Made by a program: the position numbers and the translations under genes. From Amaranthus tricolor (taxonomy: Eukaryota > Streptophyta > Magnoliopsida > Caryophyllales > Amaranthaceae), in contig NC_080047.1 in NCBI RefSeq assembly GCF_026212465.1, positions 42,467,059 to 42,531,058 of the forward strand: a DNA stretch of 64,000 bases, written 5' to 3'. Below, piece by piece: positions 11,894-24,670 of the stretch (its first letter is position 1; each line of letters opens with the position of its first letter). The notes beneath the pieces are model-generated. The model ran no database searches. It was not told the origin of the DNA and was given only the letters and a program-made list of their open reading frames with translations.

Positions 11894-14800
11894 ATGGGTA
11901 TCAGAACATTCTCAGTACAAGAAAAATATAGGGGAGGAGAAGAGACAGAACCAAGGAAGAAACTAAAGAAAGTGAGATCAGTTAAAGTTGCAAACCTGGA
12001 TAGATTGAGGTTATCAATGAGGAAAGATAGATTTCGGTTTGCTCGTGTTTTCGATGCTTCTTCTGATGATGTTACTGAGGCATCTCAATCATCTTCTGCT
12101 GCCATTTCAGGGACATCATCTCCTAACTATATGAAGGCCACAACTAGCTCTAGTGCTAGAAAATTCAGTAAGGTGATAGTACAAGATTACTCTGATCCTG
12201 CTGGTGTAAATATTCCTGTTAATGTCAAACCAGAAAAATCTCTTAAGAGAATGACTAGTTTGAGGCAGTCAAAGAAGTTGTCTAGTAAAAGGTCGATGAA
12301 AATTCGAGCCAAATATTCTCAGTTTTCTGATGTTAGTGTTGGTGAAGGTGAAATGTTGGGCTTTGGTAGAATGGGATTTCTGGATAATACTGAAATCAAT
12401 GCAGGACTAGAATTTGACCCACAAAGCCTAAATGTTCGTGCTTCTCATGATCAGGAGAGCATGGTCGAGACAGGAGCAAAACAGAAGGGAATCTTAGGAC
12501 GATCAAGATCAAGAAAAATGATGAGACTCAAGAGCATGAAATCTTCAAGGACAAGGCAGAGGCTAAAATCCAGATTCAATGGCGAGGCAGCAGAGATAAT
12601 GTCACAAGAAGCAGGGGTATCCAGTGCTGAACCACACTTCATGAAAGGCACTAGTACTCATGAAGCAAAAAAGGTGTGTTTTCATCATTCGATTTCTCAT
12701 TTTATTATGGATGCTAAGTTGAAGTTACTCGGAAGCAAAATGGAAAACCAAAAATAATAATAATAAAGGTAAATTTTCTATTTCTGTCACAAACTGAAGT
12801 ACTGAACTATAATTCTTTTTTGCCAGAATTCTGACAAGGGTTTGGCAAGAACATCTAGTTTGAGACCTCTAAGGATCCTAGCAAAAATTCCGAGCCTAAG
12901 ACCTAAAAGGAATAAAGTAAAGAAAAGGCCTCAGGGTAACCAAATATCAGGCACAGGAGTTACTCGTGCTACCTGTTCGTCTACTTTAAAGAGAACCGAA
13001 ATCCCTGATGATGTTGCACTTCACTTGAGGGCTCAAGAATCAGAGGGAGTTTCGTCTTTCCATGTTTGTCCATACAGTTATTGCTCTATTCATGGTCACC
13101 GCCACCAAACGCCTTCCCAACCTCTCAAAGAATTCATCTCTGCAAGAAGGAAATTGTTGGGTAACAAGAAAGGAGAACGAAAGTGTCTGGCCAGGGACAA
13201 AGCAGAACATTGCTTAACTGAAACAAAAAATGATCAACCAAGAGAAACATTTTCTACTGAGAGTAATGGAGCCCATAAACTAATGCATGCCACAACAGAA
13301 GACGATCGGCAAGTAGAAGATGATGGGATGGATTATATCATAAAAATCTATGCCAAACCCAGAAAAAAGTGGGATACTACTGAAGATGCCCTAAATGAAA
13401 ATTCTGCAGCATCATATGCCATCACTTATGACCAAATCAGCGTCGGGGACTCTGATGGGAAACAAGAAGAAACACTCTCTGAGGCATTAGGAATAGAGGT
13501 AAGTATCAGCAATAATCTAAATATATTAAAGGCTAACCAGAAGGAAACAAAATAAATGCATCATAAAACCAGAAGTAGTTAGTATTGAATGAGATTACAT
13601 CACTCCATGACAAAACATGTAAGATCTGGTTCCCAATCTGAAGACAACTTATCTGGTGCCTAATCAACAAAATTAAATATTTATTGATTCTAGCTTTGTG
13701 TTTGCTAGGAAAAACAAGGAGCATTGTATGATGATCAACATAAGAGATATGAGATCTTAAGAGTTCTTGATGTTTACTCGAGTGATAAAGCTCAGCAGCA
13801 GAATAACAGCGTTGCAGCTTTGAGTTTACCTTTGGAAATAGAAGACAGTTATCAAAATTCAGTTTCCATTGGTAAGGCAATTGAACCAAGTATAGAAGAA
13901 GAACACCAGAAGCATTCCGATAGTACTTTCCATTCAGAAAATAGGCTTTCAGAAGTCATTACTGGTGGTTACCTGACCAATATCCTGTCTGACAAACAGA
14001 AGTATACAAGCATGTGGCATCTGATCTATCAGGAACTTGTTTCAAATGAAGAATCAATGAATGAAGCCCAGGAGGTAATTCAAGGACCTGAAAAAGAAGG
14101 TGGTGATGGTGTGGATGATGGTGTTGCAGCAACAGAGAGCATTGCATTAGACGAAACTGCGGCCATAAAGTTGGTACAAGGAGCAATTGATGCAATTCTA
14201 CATCATGAGGTAGAGTCACACCAGCAGTCAAATCCAGCCCATGAAATGGAAGCTTGTATTAGATCAGAACTGAGTTTCTCTCCAACATCTCCCTCAGAAG
14301 AAATTTTAGAAGGAAGTGAAGTAGATGTGGCGGCAACCAGGTCAGAATGGGGGAAAAAGCAACACAAAATGAAGCAAATAGGTGACAGCTTACTGCCACA
14401 AGAAGAACCAAATGAAAGAGAGGCATCCGGAACACAAATGTCCAAGAGCCTCAGCAAGCTGAGAAAAATATTAATGACTGCCAAATTTATCAAGGCAATG
14501 GAAAAACTGAAAAAGATAAATGCGCACACACTGCAACATTTGGCTGCAGAAACAAAAATAGAAAATGAGAGAGTGTATTTAAGGCATCTAAGCATGAATG
14601 AAATGAGGAATTCTGAGGAATGGATGCTTGATTATGCGCTCCGACAGGTAATATCAAGGCTGGATCCTAAACAACAAAAAAGAGTGGCACAACTAGTAGA
14701 AGCATTTGAAAGAGTTGCCCCAGGGAAAAATAAGAATGGCAGCAGCAGTAATCCCCTGACCAGTATGCCTGCTCCGAGCAGAAAATTAGCCATTCCAATG

Positions 14801-17800
14801 GACGGAGAGTTAAAAAAATTTGCTACACCAAAAGAAGGCCCCCAAATACAGGTTGTGCAGGAACAAGATGATGGTTTCCTGGCATCTCATAAAGGTGCTA
14901 CTCAGGAAAATTCCTATAGAGAAGAGCATGATTACCAGGCAAAGTCAACAGGTACCTTAATCAGTTTTGCTAGTTTGCATTAAATACAGATGTTATAACT
15001 TATCAGCATACTACAGTATTCAAGCAATATTAATTTTCAAACATTTAACTTGTTCAATTCTATCCAGGAAACAACATTCTCCAAGAATCGGATGAGATGT
15101 ACCTTTCAAATTCTACTTCACTTTCTTTAGTGATGAATTCAGAATCAACTTGTGCAAATTCATCATTTGGTGAAGGAGGAAAGGGTAATAATGAACCTGT
15201 AAACACACTCAAGGTTCCATCCTATGCTCCTACTAAAGATTCTGAATTCAGAATGAGTGGTGATCATATGACTAATATTTTCTCCAACAAACAAAAGTAT
15301 ACCAGTATGTGGAACCTGATCTACCAACACGTATCAAGTGAAGCATCAATCAATGAGAAACAGGTATCACATGAATTCAATGAAGAGAAAGGTGGTGATA
15401 CATACTACTCTGAATTGAACGACAGGGACTCGACTCCCAAAAGTTACGACGTGGAACAAAAGGAAGATCAGAGTGCAACTGGCGAAAGGCCCGAACTTGA
15501 CCAATCAGCTGCCATAAAGTTGGTAAAAGAAGCCATTGGTGCACTTTTAGAAAGTTGTGAACAGCCAAATTTAAACTGTATTCAAGACTATTACAAAGCG
15601 TCAGGTTACGCTAGAGTTCTGTGCAATTCAACTCCTACATCTTGCACAGAAGACAATGCCATAGAAAGGGGTAAGAGTGCAGAGAAGCGTATCTACTCAG
15701 ATGTCAAAGAAAAGACACATCTAGTAGATGATACAAATCTCCCACTCCAGCAGCAAGTAGAAAGTGGTGAATTGAAAGCACCTCAGAGAAAAATGTCCAA
15801 AAGCTTAAGCAAGCTAAAGAAAGCGATTGCAACTGCCAGATTCATCAAAGCGATGGAAAAGCTGACAAAGCGTAGTCCACGTAAATCATATAATCATTGT
15901 TCAGACACAGCCTCAATGGAAGAAAGAATTTATCTAAGACATCAGAGCATGGATGGAAGGAAAAAGGATGAGCAATGGATGCTCGATTATGCACTTAGAA
16001 AGGTAATATCCAAGCTGGATCCTGATCAACAAAGAAAAGTGGCACTACTAGTTGAAGCATTTGAAACAGTGCACCCTGAGCACCGAGAAAATATCAACAG
16101 TCATTGTCTAAAAGGTGAAGCTGCTAACAGCACGGTATTCACCTTCCCAACAAACAAACCAGAAAATGCTCAGCAGAAGTGCTCTATACCTATTGAACCT
16201 AATCCTCAGAAGCAAGATGATTGCATCCTATTATCCACAAGAGATGAGTCTCCAGAAAAAAGTCTGCAGGAACATCATGATCAACAGCCAAATTCAGCAG
16301 GTAATTGTAATTATTTTTTTGTTCATTGGCGCTAAAGGAACCAATTATGACAAATAGCAAACATGCTGCTCCATCAAATACTGTTGTTTTGATCTTTTGA
16401 GCATATCAATTGTTTACAGATGACATAATACTGCAAGTGACTAATGAAACTACAGAATCACATTCAACTTCGGAGTTGTCTGAAGGCAATATAAGATTAA
16501 CTTCAGAGGATTTCACACTTGAAGAACCCAAAATCGAGAAACAAGAAACAAGAGCAATGGAATCTAATTCCTCAAAATCAACTCATATTTCTGAGGCATA
16601 CACAGGTGGTGATATGGCCACTATCCTGTTGGACAAACAGAAGTACACTAGCATGTGGAACCTTATCTATCAACATGTTCTCTCAAATGAAGCATCAACT
16701 ACTGGAAAGCAGGAAGTCAATGAAGACGATGAAGAGGGAAAACCTGATGATGCAAACACAAGCCAAGCAGAAAAGGATCCAGATTCATTCCAGAGCACTC
16801 AGTTGAAGGAATCAGAGATATATGAAAATAACCGAAGTGCAGTCTTTGATCAGTCAGCAGCCATACAACTGGTGAAAGAAGCAATCAATGCAATCCTGCA
16901 AAAGCACGAGCAAACATCGGACCAGCAGTCCCTTCGAGATCATCACATAGGTGTTGATACTCCAACAGAAATTTGTGGTACAACTGCTCTTTTTTCCACA
17001 ATAGAGAAGCCTGAACTAAAGATCGAGGAAAATCATGGTCATTCAGAACCAAAAGACAAGCTCCACAAAATAGAGAACAAAAGTGGCCTACTCCAGCAGC
17101 AAGCAGAACCAAATGAAGAAAAGATAGCCCCGAGGAAATTGTCGAAGAGCTTAAGCAAGCTGAAAAAAGCTATTGTAACTGCCAAGTTCATCAAAGCAAT
17201 GGAAAGACTTCAAAAGATCAACCCGCGTAAACCTAGGCATCTATCTCCAGAGGTGGCCTCAGAGAGAGAAAGGGTCTACCTAAGGCATTTAAGCATCAAA
17301 GATCGGAAAAGTGACGAAGAATGGATGCTTGATTATGCCCTCAAAAAGGTAATTTCTAACCTTGCTCCTGAACAGCAGAGAAAAGTAGCACTACTTGTAG
17401 AAGCATTTGAAACAGTCAAGCCAGAGAAAAAAAGCATTAGATATCAAAAGAAATCAGAGTGCGACCCTGCGATTGAATCTAATGACAAAGTTAATGTTGT
17501 ATTGTCTTATGGTAACAACAATCCTCCCATGGAAATTGATAGACAAGACATGCTTGGTAAAGGTATTACATTTGGCAAAAGAGAGCAAGAAGATCATGGC
17601 ATAAAGTCCTTAAACCTCAGGAGAGACTTATCCAGTAAGATTCTTAATTCAGATGACACCAATTTGCACCCTAATCAAGCCATATCAAGAGGTAATGCTA
17701 ACCAAAATCCTACACGTCTTTATATACAATGCCAACATTTTAGACAGCAACAAAGAGTCCCATTATTTCATGCAATGGCTTTTGTAGGTTCTCCAGTTAC

Positions 17801-19847
17801 TGACCAATTGCAAGTGTTCGCAATGAGAAAAGAGGAGGATAATGTCAGTTGCATAGATGAATCATTTCAAAAAGCCAAGGGTGTTGAGCGGGACACAGAG
17901 GCTAACATCACCAAAGGCATTTTCTGTGACAAACAGAAGAATAACAGTATGTGGTACATGATATATCAGCATGTCCAATCCATTAGTGAAACAGAAGATG
18001 GGAGCACGCCGACTGAAATACAGATCAGTCAAAACCAGATGAAAACGGGAGGTGCGTCCTCGGAGATGATCGCTGATGCAGATGTTGATGACAGCGATAC
18101 AAGCAGCGAAGCAAGTGAGCTTACTGAGAGTGATGCCATTAAGCTGGTAAGAGATGCCATCAATGATATCCTTGAAACCCCACAAGACCTTGAAAATAAA
18201 GTTTCTTCCAGCAATAGGGCAGCAGCTATAGAAAGTCAAAGAGCAGTAGAGGAAAAGCCAAAAAAAGGCTTGTCCAGAGGCTACAGCAAGCTGAGAAAAT
18301 TAATTATTTGCAACAAATTCATCAAGACTATGGAACAGACACAGAAGTTCTACCCACAAAAGAAAACTGGTCAAGCCTTGCATTCTGAATCAGAAGCAGA
18401 AAAGGCTAATCTAAAGACTCGTGCAGTTGGTGAGAGAAAAGGGATTGATGAATGGATGCTTGATAACATGTTGCAGAACGTTATTGCTGGGCTTGCCCCA
18501 GTACAACAAAGAAAAGTAGCCTTGTTGGTTCAAGCCTTTGAAAAAGTCAATCCAGAAGAAAAGACAAAAAGACTCTGTTACACTAAAACAGAATTCCCTG
18601 ATACCAGTTCAGAAGAAGGTGGTATCAAGGAAAAAGAAGATATAATATCATCACAGAACTCAAAATTTTCTGATAGCCTGGACCTCAACCTAGAAACATC
18701 AAAAACTTCTGGCACAGAAAAGGTTGCACAAGAAATCCTAAAAGACATAACTGGCCGGACCAATGAATTTGTGTTGAATGGGGAGAAACGGAGTGATAGC
18801 CCAGGTAGTGCTACAGCTGAGACATCTGAAGAAATTTGCAATTTTTCAGATACTTGCAAGGCTACAACAGAGACTGATGAAGCAAATGCACCATGTGTTC
18901 TGCTGGAGGAAAGAACAAGTTTCAAAAAGCTTAAGGAGAGAATTTCAGAACACGAACAGTTGGCTGGGAATACAAAACTAGCCTTCAAATTTCCAAAAAT
19001 GCTTCCACAACTGGAGAATTTGGAAGATGGGTGGAATTACAGCTCACAAGAAAAATCTGCCAGCCTCTGGGGGTTGATACTGCAGCGCGTCACTACTGAT
19101 ATGTTGGAGAAACCTGAAACCCCAGAAAAATGTGAGATTGAAGCAGATGCACACGGAGACAGCTCTGAGACATCAGAAAACAAAAACGATGGCTCTTCTC
19201 AGCTAGCTTTGAAAGTCAAAAATTGCAGGGATATGGGTGTCCAGACTCCAAAGAGTTTTGATTTCCAAGAGAATGAAGCAGTTAAGTTGGTAGAGGAAGC
19301 AGTAGAAGAAATGCTACTTCTTCAGGACCAAATTTGCGACACAGAATCAATAACTATTAGCACAACATCAGATCAAAAAGTTAACAGTGATAGCAATGGA
19401 GATCCCATAGAACCCTCAACTTCTGCTACACAGATTGCAGAAGTTCCAACATCGCTTCATAGTGTTATTGCAACACCTCCAGACGAAAAAATGACATCAT
19501 CGAAAGAAACTTCACCCAGCAGCTACAACACATTTTATAAATTCATTCTATGTAAGAGATACGTCAAGGCAATGGACAAAATGCGAAAACTGAAAGCAGT
19601 GCCTGCTCAAGACATTTCTCAACATCCTCACTCGGAAGAGAGTACTCCTTCATTGCGTCAAGTTTCAACCAGTGACAAAAACAGTTGGGAGGAAGGGATG
19701 CTTGATCATGCTCTTCAGAAAGTTATTGGAAACCTAGCGCCTGCCAAAAAGCAACGTGTAGCACTTCTGGTTCAAGCTTTCGAGACAGTAGGTTCACAGC
19801 CAGAACCAAAAAAATTTGGAGAGGTAAAGCATCATTCTCATAAGTAA
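11894..19847 (+). CDS. PICBP: PICBP-like protein with five calmodulin-binding modules (five exons)
   Basis: Exons: 11894-12673, 12827-13498, 13709-14951, 15068-16300 and 16420-19847, all GT-AG, giving 2451 aa. ATG 11894 (MGIRTFSVQ) is the first in-frame ATG after the stop at 11795. The N-terminal half carries plant CaM-binding-protein hallmarks: a SPNYMKATTSS motif in exon 1, and LARTSSLRPLRIL and VCPYSYCSIHGH in exon 2. Then come five copies of a module: DKQKYTSMWNLIYQ, an AAIKLVKEAI helix, a basic SKSLSKLKKAIVTAKFIKAM helix, and the calmodulin-binding block WMLDYALRKVISKLDPxQQRKVALLVEAFE, here broken as WMLDYALRKVISKLDP and QQRKVALLVEAFE. The blocks start near residues 789, 1202, 1611, 1988 and 2402. 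Arabidopsis PICBP, a pathogen-induced calmodulin binder, is shorter (about 1500 aa as I recall). Inferred role: calcium-dependent signalling. Odd points are the 32-codon intron-like insert in exon 5 and a perfect GTAAGT overlapping the stop codon, which leaves the exact C-terminus open. Confidence 0.91.
17692..17787 (+). other. Putative 96-nt intron or exitron inside the last PICBP-like exon
   Basis: The segment runs from AGAG|GTAATG to TTTTGTAG|GTTC, with consensus-like ends. Its length is 96 nt (32 codons) and it contains no stop. It sits at the same place between modules, and in the same phase (1), as the genuine introns before and after exon 4. Its codons (starting GNANQNPTRLY) have no counterpart in the other modules. 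Removing it leaves the frame intact (2419 aa). Confidence 0.65.
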
Positions 19848-21192
19848 GTGTTTCAACACTACAGAAAATCTAAGCAAAGTGCTTTTTTCCCTCACCACTT
19901 TATAAACAGATAGTGTTCTGAAAATTCAACTTTGAAAAAACTACACTAAGATTTGAGCTTAGCAACTATTCCCTATTAGGCAGGAACAAAGTGCTATTAG
20001 ACTTCCAAAATGCAGGCAAAGAATAAGAATGTTTTCATGAATACTCTGCCATCCTAATGCATATGCGTCGAACTGAACATCCAAAGTAAATATGGTGCTT
20101 CACATTTTCTGAGATATATTTGTGTATGATTTGGTCTCAATATTGCAACAAATCTGGTTTTATTGTAGATAAGTTTTGTATCTTTGGAATGAACTGTGTT
20201 GTACCGTCAAACACATTGGGATGTATATTAATTTTGATTGATGCTATTCCTTCATGAAATTATCACATGTTACTCCGAAAATCCTATTCAACCAAGTGTT
20301 GGTTGTCGGAACTACCCACACAACAATACACTTGGACACTCTTAAGTGATTTTCGAAACAAATCGCGAAAGTAATATTTGAAACTCCCTCTCAACCCAAC
20401 CCAATAAACATAGAATACCCCATGTCCAGGTCGTCATATCACTAGATCGATTTCCCAATCAAAGTTAACTTCGGTATATAGCTATAAAACACTAAAATTC
20501 TCCTATTTTGAAAATGTTGATGACACTGCTTAAAATTGAAGTGCCAATGATGTCATCACAACTCAAAAACTAGATAATTAACTTTACATTTCATGATCCC
20601 AAGAAGTAATAAGTACCACTAATCCTCTTACTCCGTTTTCTCTTATTTTGAACTTTCTTTATTTTATCATATGCTAATTCGTTAATCTTATGATATAATC
20701 CTTCTTTTTCCGTCTTATTATCAATCAACTTAGGGGAAAAGTGTAGCTTCGAAAAGGCAAAGTAAAAATAAGCCAAAAATTATCATCCATAAAACCTAAA
20801 CTAAACCTAGATTATTCTAATACAAGCAATTTCATAAACAAATGTCTGCAATAAAACAATCATTACGGAGAAATAACCACGAATTTCCTTTCAACATACT
20901 ATTCAATTCTCTCAGTTCATGTTCAAAAGCCATAGAAGTTATCTGCAGTTCAGATATGAAAGAATTCTCTAACAAACAACAAAATAGGAGTAACTGTACA
21001 AACCTAACAATGTCAATTTGAATCAAAATTTCGCCATTGTTGGAGATTTAAGGTTTATCAACAAGTGATAGAGAAGGAGAGACATACCAGAAATTGGATT
21101 GGGGCGATGAAGCAAAGAGCAATTAGGCGGGAAGTTGGGTGGAAGGAAATGACAGTTGAAGAGGTTTTAAAAGTAAGTGACGAGCTGGGCTT
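19848..21192. other. 3' region of the PICBP-like gene and a gene-poor stretch
   Basis: 19848-20300 is probably 3' UTR and flank. At 21180-20830 the minus strand reads like an untranslated first exon with a donor (TTTCTG|GTATGT at about 21092), followed by an open piece containing MAFEHELRELNSML. I recognise no protein, and no further exons could be joined. Confidence 0.3.
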
Positions 21193-21202
21193 TATTTTTT
21201 TG

Positions 21203-21945
21203 AAAATGTGAAAAAAAATTGAAAAGAATAAGTAAAATAATACTCTCCCAGTGTCTCATTTTCTTATTTGGTCAAGTCATTTTAAATGTCTTATTTCTAG
21301 GCTAGATATGTTATCTTTACTAATTTACCCCGACTAAACTTAGCTTTTTTACACCTTTACACCTACTAACTCCACTTTACCCCTATAAAAATTTAAAAAC
21401 ACTATACTTTTTTCTTTCATACGTGGTCTCATTTGACCACCTAAAAAATGATAAAAAGTCAAATGGGACACATTGGATGAATAGGAGAGAGTATATAAAA
21501 GTCAAAAACATAAGTAACTTTTGAACTTTATTTTCAAAATAAGCACTTTTTGCTCAGTCTAGAGGTTCGGCACTATTCATTGTTAATAACAGCGAACAAA
21601 AAGGTTTGGTGAAAAAAAGTCAAGATCTTTATTCCCTATTACTAACAACAGAAAAACATTTTGACCATTTTTTACCGGTTCTCTTTGTTCGCTGTTAATA
21701 ACAGCGAACAATTACTTATGCTATTTTGGGAATAAAGAGAACTGGTCAAAAATGGTCAAAATCTTTGTTCGTTGTTAATAACAGCGAACAAAGATATTGA
21801 CTTTTTTTAACCAAATTTATTTGTTCGCTGTTATTAACAGCGAGCAGTGTCGAACATCTGGACTGGACAAAAAGTGCTTATTTAGAAATAAAGTTCAAAA
21901 GTTACTTATTTTTTATATTATTTTACTTATTCTTTTCAAATTTTT
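21203..21945. mobile_element. Palindrome-bearing foldback element, copy 1
   Basis: It is flanked by a perfect 10-bp direct repeat TATTTTTTTG (21193-21202 and 21946-21955). The ends are inverted repeats containing TTGAAAAGAATAAGTAAAAT. The interior has four versions of TTCGCTGTTAATAACAGCGA, itself a palindrome, placed symmetrically between inverted copies of AATAAGCACTTTTTG. A Stowaway MITE is inserted in the left arm. No open frame. Confidence 0.88.
21243..21491. mobile_element. Stowaway-type MITE nested in the foldback element
   Basis: The ends are CTCTCCCAGTGTCTCATTTT and, inverted, CTCTCTCCTATTCATCCAAT. The element is flanked by TA on both sides. It interrupts the left arm of the 21203-21945 element, so it inserted later. 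Confidence 0.88.
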
Positions 21946-22405
21946 TATTTTTTTGAGCAACTAAGAAATTCTATAATACGTTTCCTCACAGACCTCTTTC
22001 AGAAAGCCCAGCCCACAAAAAGTAATTAATTAAAAAAATATTAATTCTTTATTTTTTAAAAATTATTATAGTGGACATTTAGAATACACCAAGTAGAAAT
22101 TTAAAGTATGTTAAGCAGGATTTTGATATATTAAGTATGTAAACCTTTAAAATCTTACCTTTTATTTTTCCTTTTCATTCAATTAACTCCTTTAAGGGTA
22201 TGCGTTGTCACCGTCCTTCCCTTCCCAGACCCTGTCCATAATTTTTCTATGAACGGAATATACTTGGTAAAATGATAATAATAATAATGATTTCAATACT
22301 ATTAAATGACTTCCATTTAAAATATTATCAAAATTTAAGAGTAGCTGGTTAGCTCAAAATAGTTGTTACAAGCCAACTTAAACTTTTCTTAAATGATAAA
22401 ACAGT

Positions 22406-22660
22406 TCCTCCATTACCCAATACTTGCGACCTTTTTTTTTTTTTTTACGCATAATGCAATGGATATTTTAATACTAAATATCTTTATTTTCACTGAACGA
22501 AAAATTATAAAAATTACATATAAAAACTAGTTTCTAAAACAAATAAATAAATCTCATATGACTATATTGTTTGTTATGCATGAGTCGGAATTAGCTAAAC
22601 AAGATTGAAGATGAATAGTGCTACTATTGATATGCAGCGAGTATTATGAAACATAGGAAG
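22406..22660. mobile_element. Degenerate Stowaway-like MITE
   Basis: The left end TCCTCCATTACCCAATACTT and the inverted right end CTTCCTATGTTTCATAATAC share the Stowaway form and a GCGACC/GCTGCA inner block. The right flank is TA; the left flank is altered. Confidence 0.55.
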
Positions 22661-22683
22661 TATATCCTATGATATAAAACATA

Positions 22684-23207
22684 GTTATTAAAATCACAAT
22701 TCTGATCTACGATTTTACAATTAAAAAACAAACGAGCGTTCCGGATCGTAGGTAGAATCGTAATGTTGGTAGAATTTTATGATTCTAATTGAAATAAAAT
22801 TTTGAGAGGTAAAATCATAACACGATTCGACAAATCTACAATTTAATATATGATATGATCCAGCAAATTTAGACTCTATTATCATTAATTTTTTATAAGT
22901 ACTACTAATTTTTCGCTAATTTCTTTTACACATAAAAATCCATAATTATAATTTGAAACAATAAAGATTTTTATCATATTTTCATTTTAAACCAATCATT
23001 ATACGTTTTTCATTTAATTCATAACTCAAACAAAATTGCAATTCACAAATTTAAACTTTAAATGGGTAATTAACTAGGCACTAAATCTTTTAACATATTT
23101 AAGTTTATTTGTAGAATCGTACAAATCTACATTCGATCTTACCCGATTTGATTCTACCTCTCTAACCGATTCTCATTGGAATCTCAATTTTAATAATTTT
23201 GATTTTG
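22684..23207. mobile_element. Probable foldback MITE with TTATTAAAATCACAATTC ends
   Basis: The left end TTATTAAAATCACAATTCTG is matched, inverted, by TTATTAAAATTGAGATTCCA at the right. The interior holds mirrored blocks around GGTAGAATCGTA and GATTCTACCTC. A partial relative (TTTAAGTTTATTTGTAGAAT) occurs near 29136. Confidence 0.5.
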
Positions 23208-23277
23208 ACATAAAATAGTAGTATATTATATTTCCCCCTTTTATGGGGAGTAATTTTCTCCCTTGTCGTATAAAATA

Positions 23278-23548
23278 CTCTCTTTTATTCACCTTAAGAG
23301 TCTCATTTGACTTTTCACGGATATTAAGGAGAATTAAAAATGGGACCCTACGGGTAGGAAAGAGAGTGGTATTATGGGTTTTTAATGTAAGGGAGAAAAA
23401 TTAGTATGGGTAATGAAGGGTATAATTGAAAATAGGATAAGTTACTAAGGGCATAAAAGTCAAAAATCCATACCAAAAATAAAAATGGGACAATTAAGGT
23501 GACTTGACCATAAAAGAAAATGGGACACATAAGCTGAATAGGAGGGAG
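23278..23548. mobile_element. Stowaway-type MITE
   Basis: The left end is CTCTCTTTTATTCACCTTAA and the inverted right end is CTCCCTCCTATTCAGCTTAT. TA dinucleotides flank both ends (23276-23277 and 23549-23550). The inner TTTGACTTTT block is shared with the nested MITE at 21243. Confidence 0.88.
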
Positions 23549-23795
23549 TATATCTTATTTCATAATATATAATATATATAGATATATATTAATTTAAAAT
23601 AATCTTTTTAAATAACTTTTTCTAAACCTAATAATTAGAATCTTAGTAATAAAACTGCTATAAATATTGATCAAGGGAATTACTCCAATCAAAAAATATT
23701 TTCAGTTTTTCACGTTACAGATTGAATATACATTCACATATTCATCAATAAAATTAAAAATAGACATTAATAATTAATTAGAATTAGCCTGATTC

Positions 23796-24083
23796 ATGGC
23801 TGGTCCTAATAGTGTATACTACTTTTTCCCTACTGATTACTTCGTCCCTGCCCTGCACTCGTCCGTAGGGGATCACAAAAACCCTAGCCTCCCTACAACA
23901 AACGTAACCGAAATCAAGAACGCACCAGCTGATAATCACGATCACGATCAAATGGAGGTGAAGATTAAGAATAGGATGCAGAAGAAATCAAGGCGTTTGG
24001 TTGTCAAGGCTAATAGTGCGAAATCAGAAAAAATTTTGCCTGTTAACAAAGAGCAAAAACAAATTTCGAATGGTATTAGTTGA
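23796..24083 (+). CDS. Small protein of unknown function, paralogue A (95 aa)
   Basis: This single-exon frame opens in a good plant context (TTCATGGCT) and starts MAGPNSVYYFFPTDYFVPAL. Its first 35 residues match paralogue B at 27726 nearly residue for residue (YYFFPTDYFVP, LHSS, GDHKNP). The middle is acidic with His (DNHDHDQ) and the tail is basic (KKSRRLVVKANSAKSEKI). There is no signal peptide and no membrane segment. A TATAAATA box lies about 130 bp upstream (23659-23666). I do not recognise the family. The conserved aromatic N-terminus with a divergent tail suggests a short docking motif at the start, but that is inference. Preservation of both frames argues that they are real genes. 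Confidence 0.7.
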   Translation: MAGPNSVYYFFPTDYFVPALHSSVGDHKNPSLPTTNVTEIKNAPADNHDHDQMEVKIKNRMQKKSRRLVVKANSAKSEKILPVNKEQKQISNGIS

Positions 24084-24670
24084 TTTAATCTAATAATTAG
24101 GGTTTTTTTTATTAAGAATTAATTTTGATTTATGATAATTCAATTTTGTTTTTCAATAGTTAGCTTCAATAGGAATTTTCATCCATTTATATGAAAAACG
24201 TATTCATAGCAATTTTTATAAATTCGTATTGATGTATATTTTCAAATATCATTTTTTTTCATTCTTTATATGGACTTTTTTTAGTTGCTAGCAACCATCA
24301 ATTGATTTTATTTTGCATATTTTTTCATGTATAATTAATGCAAAATATAGTGAAGTGTGATCTGATATGATTTTTTTAAAAAATATTTTTATAATATTAA
24401 CTTACAGGATTTTTTTTATTATAGGAAGTAGTTTTTAAAAACTCAAATTTTAGAGTTATTTGACTTTTAAGTTTTCATCTAAATTTGTGAAAAAAGAAAT
24501 AAGAATAAAAAAAGAACCGCAAGATTATTTTATTTTAATTGAATAAACCCTAATAATCAATGTGCGTGTTACGCAATAATTATTCCATAATAATTACAGT
24601 TCATCTTGTATTATCACCCGTCTCATGTAAGAAAATTTGAAATCACCCGTCTCATGTAAGAAAATTTGAA

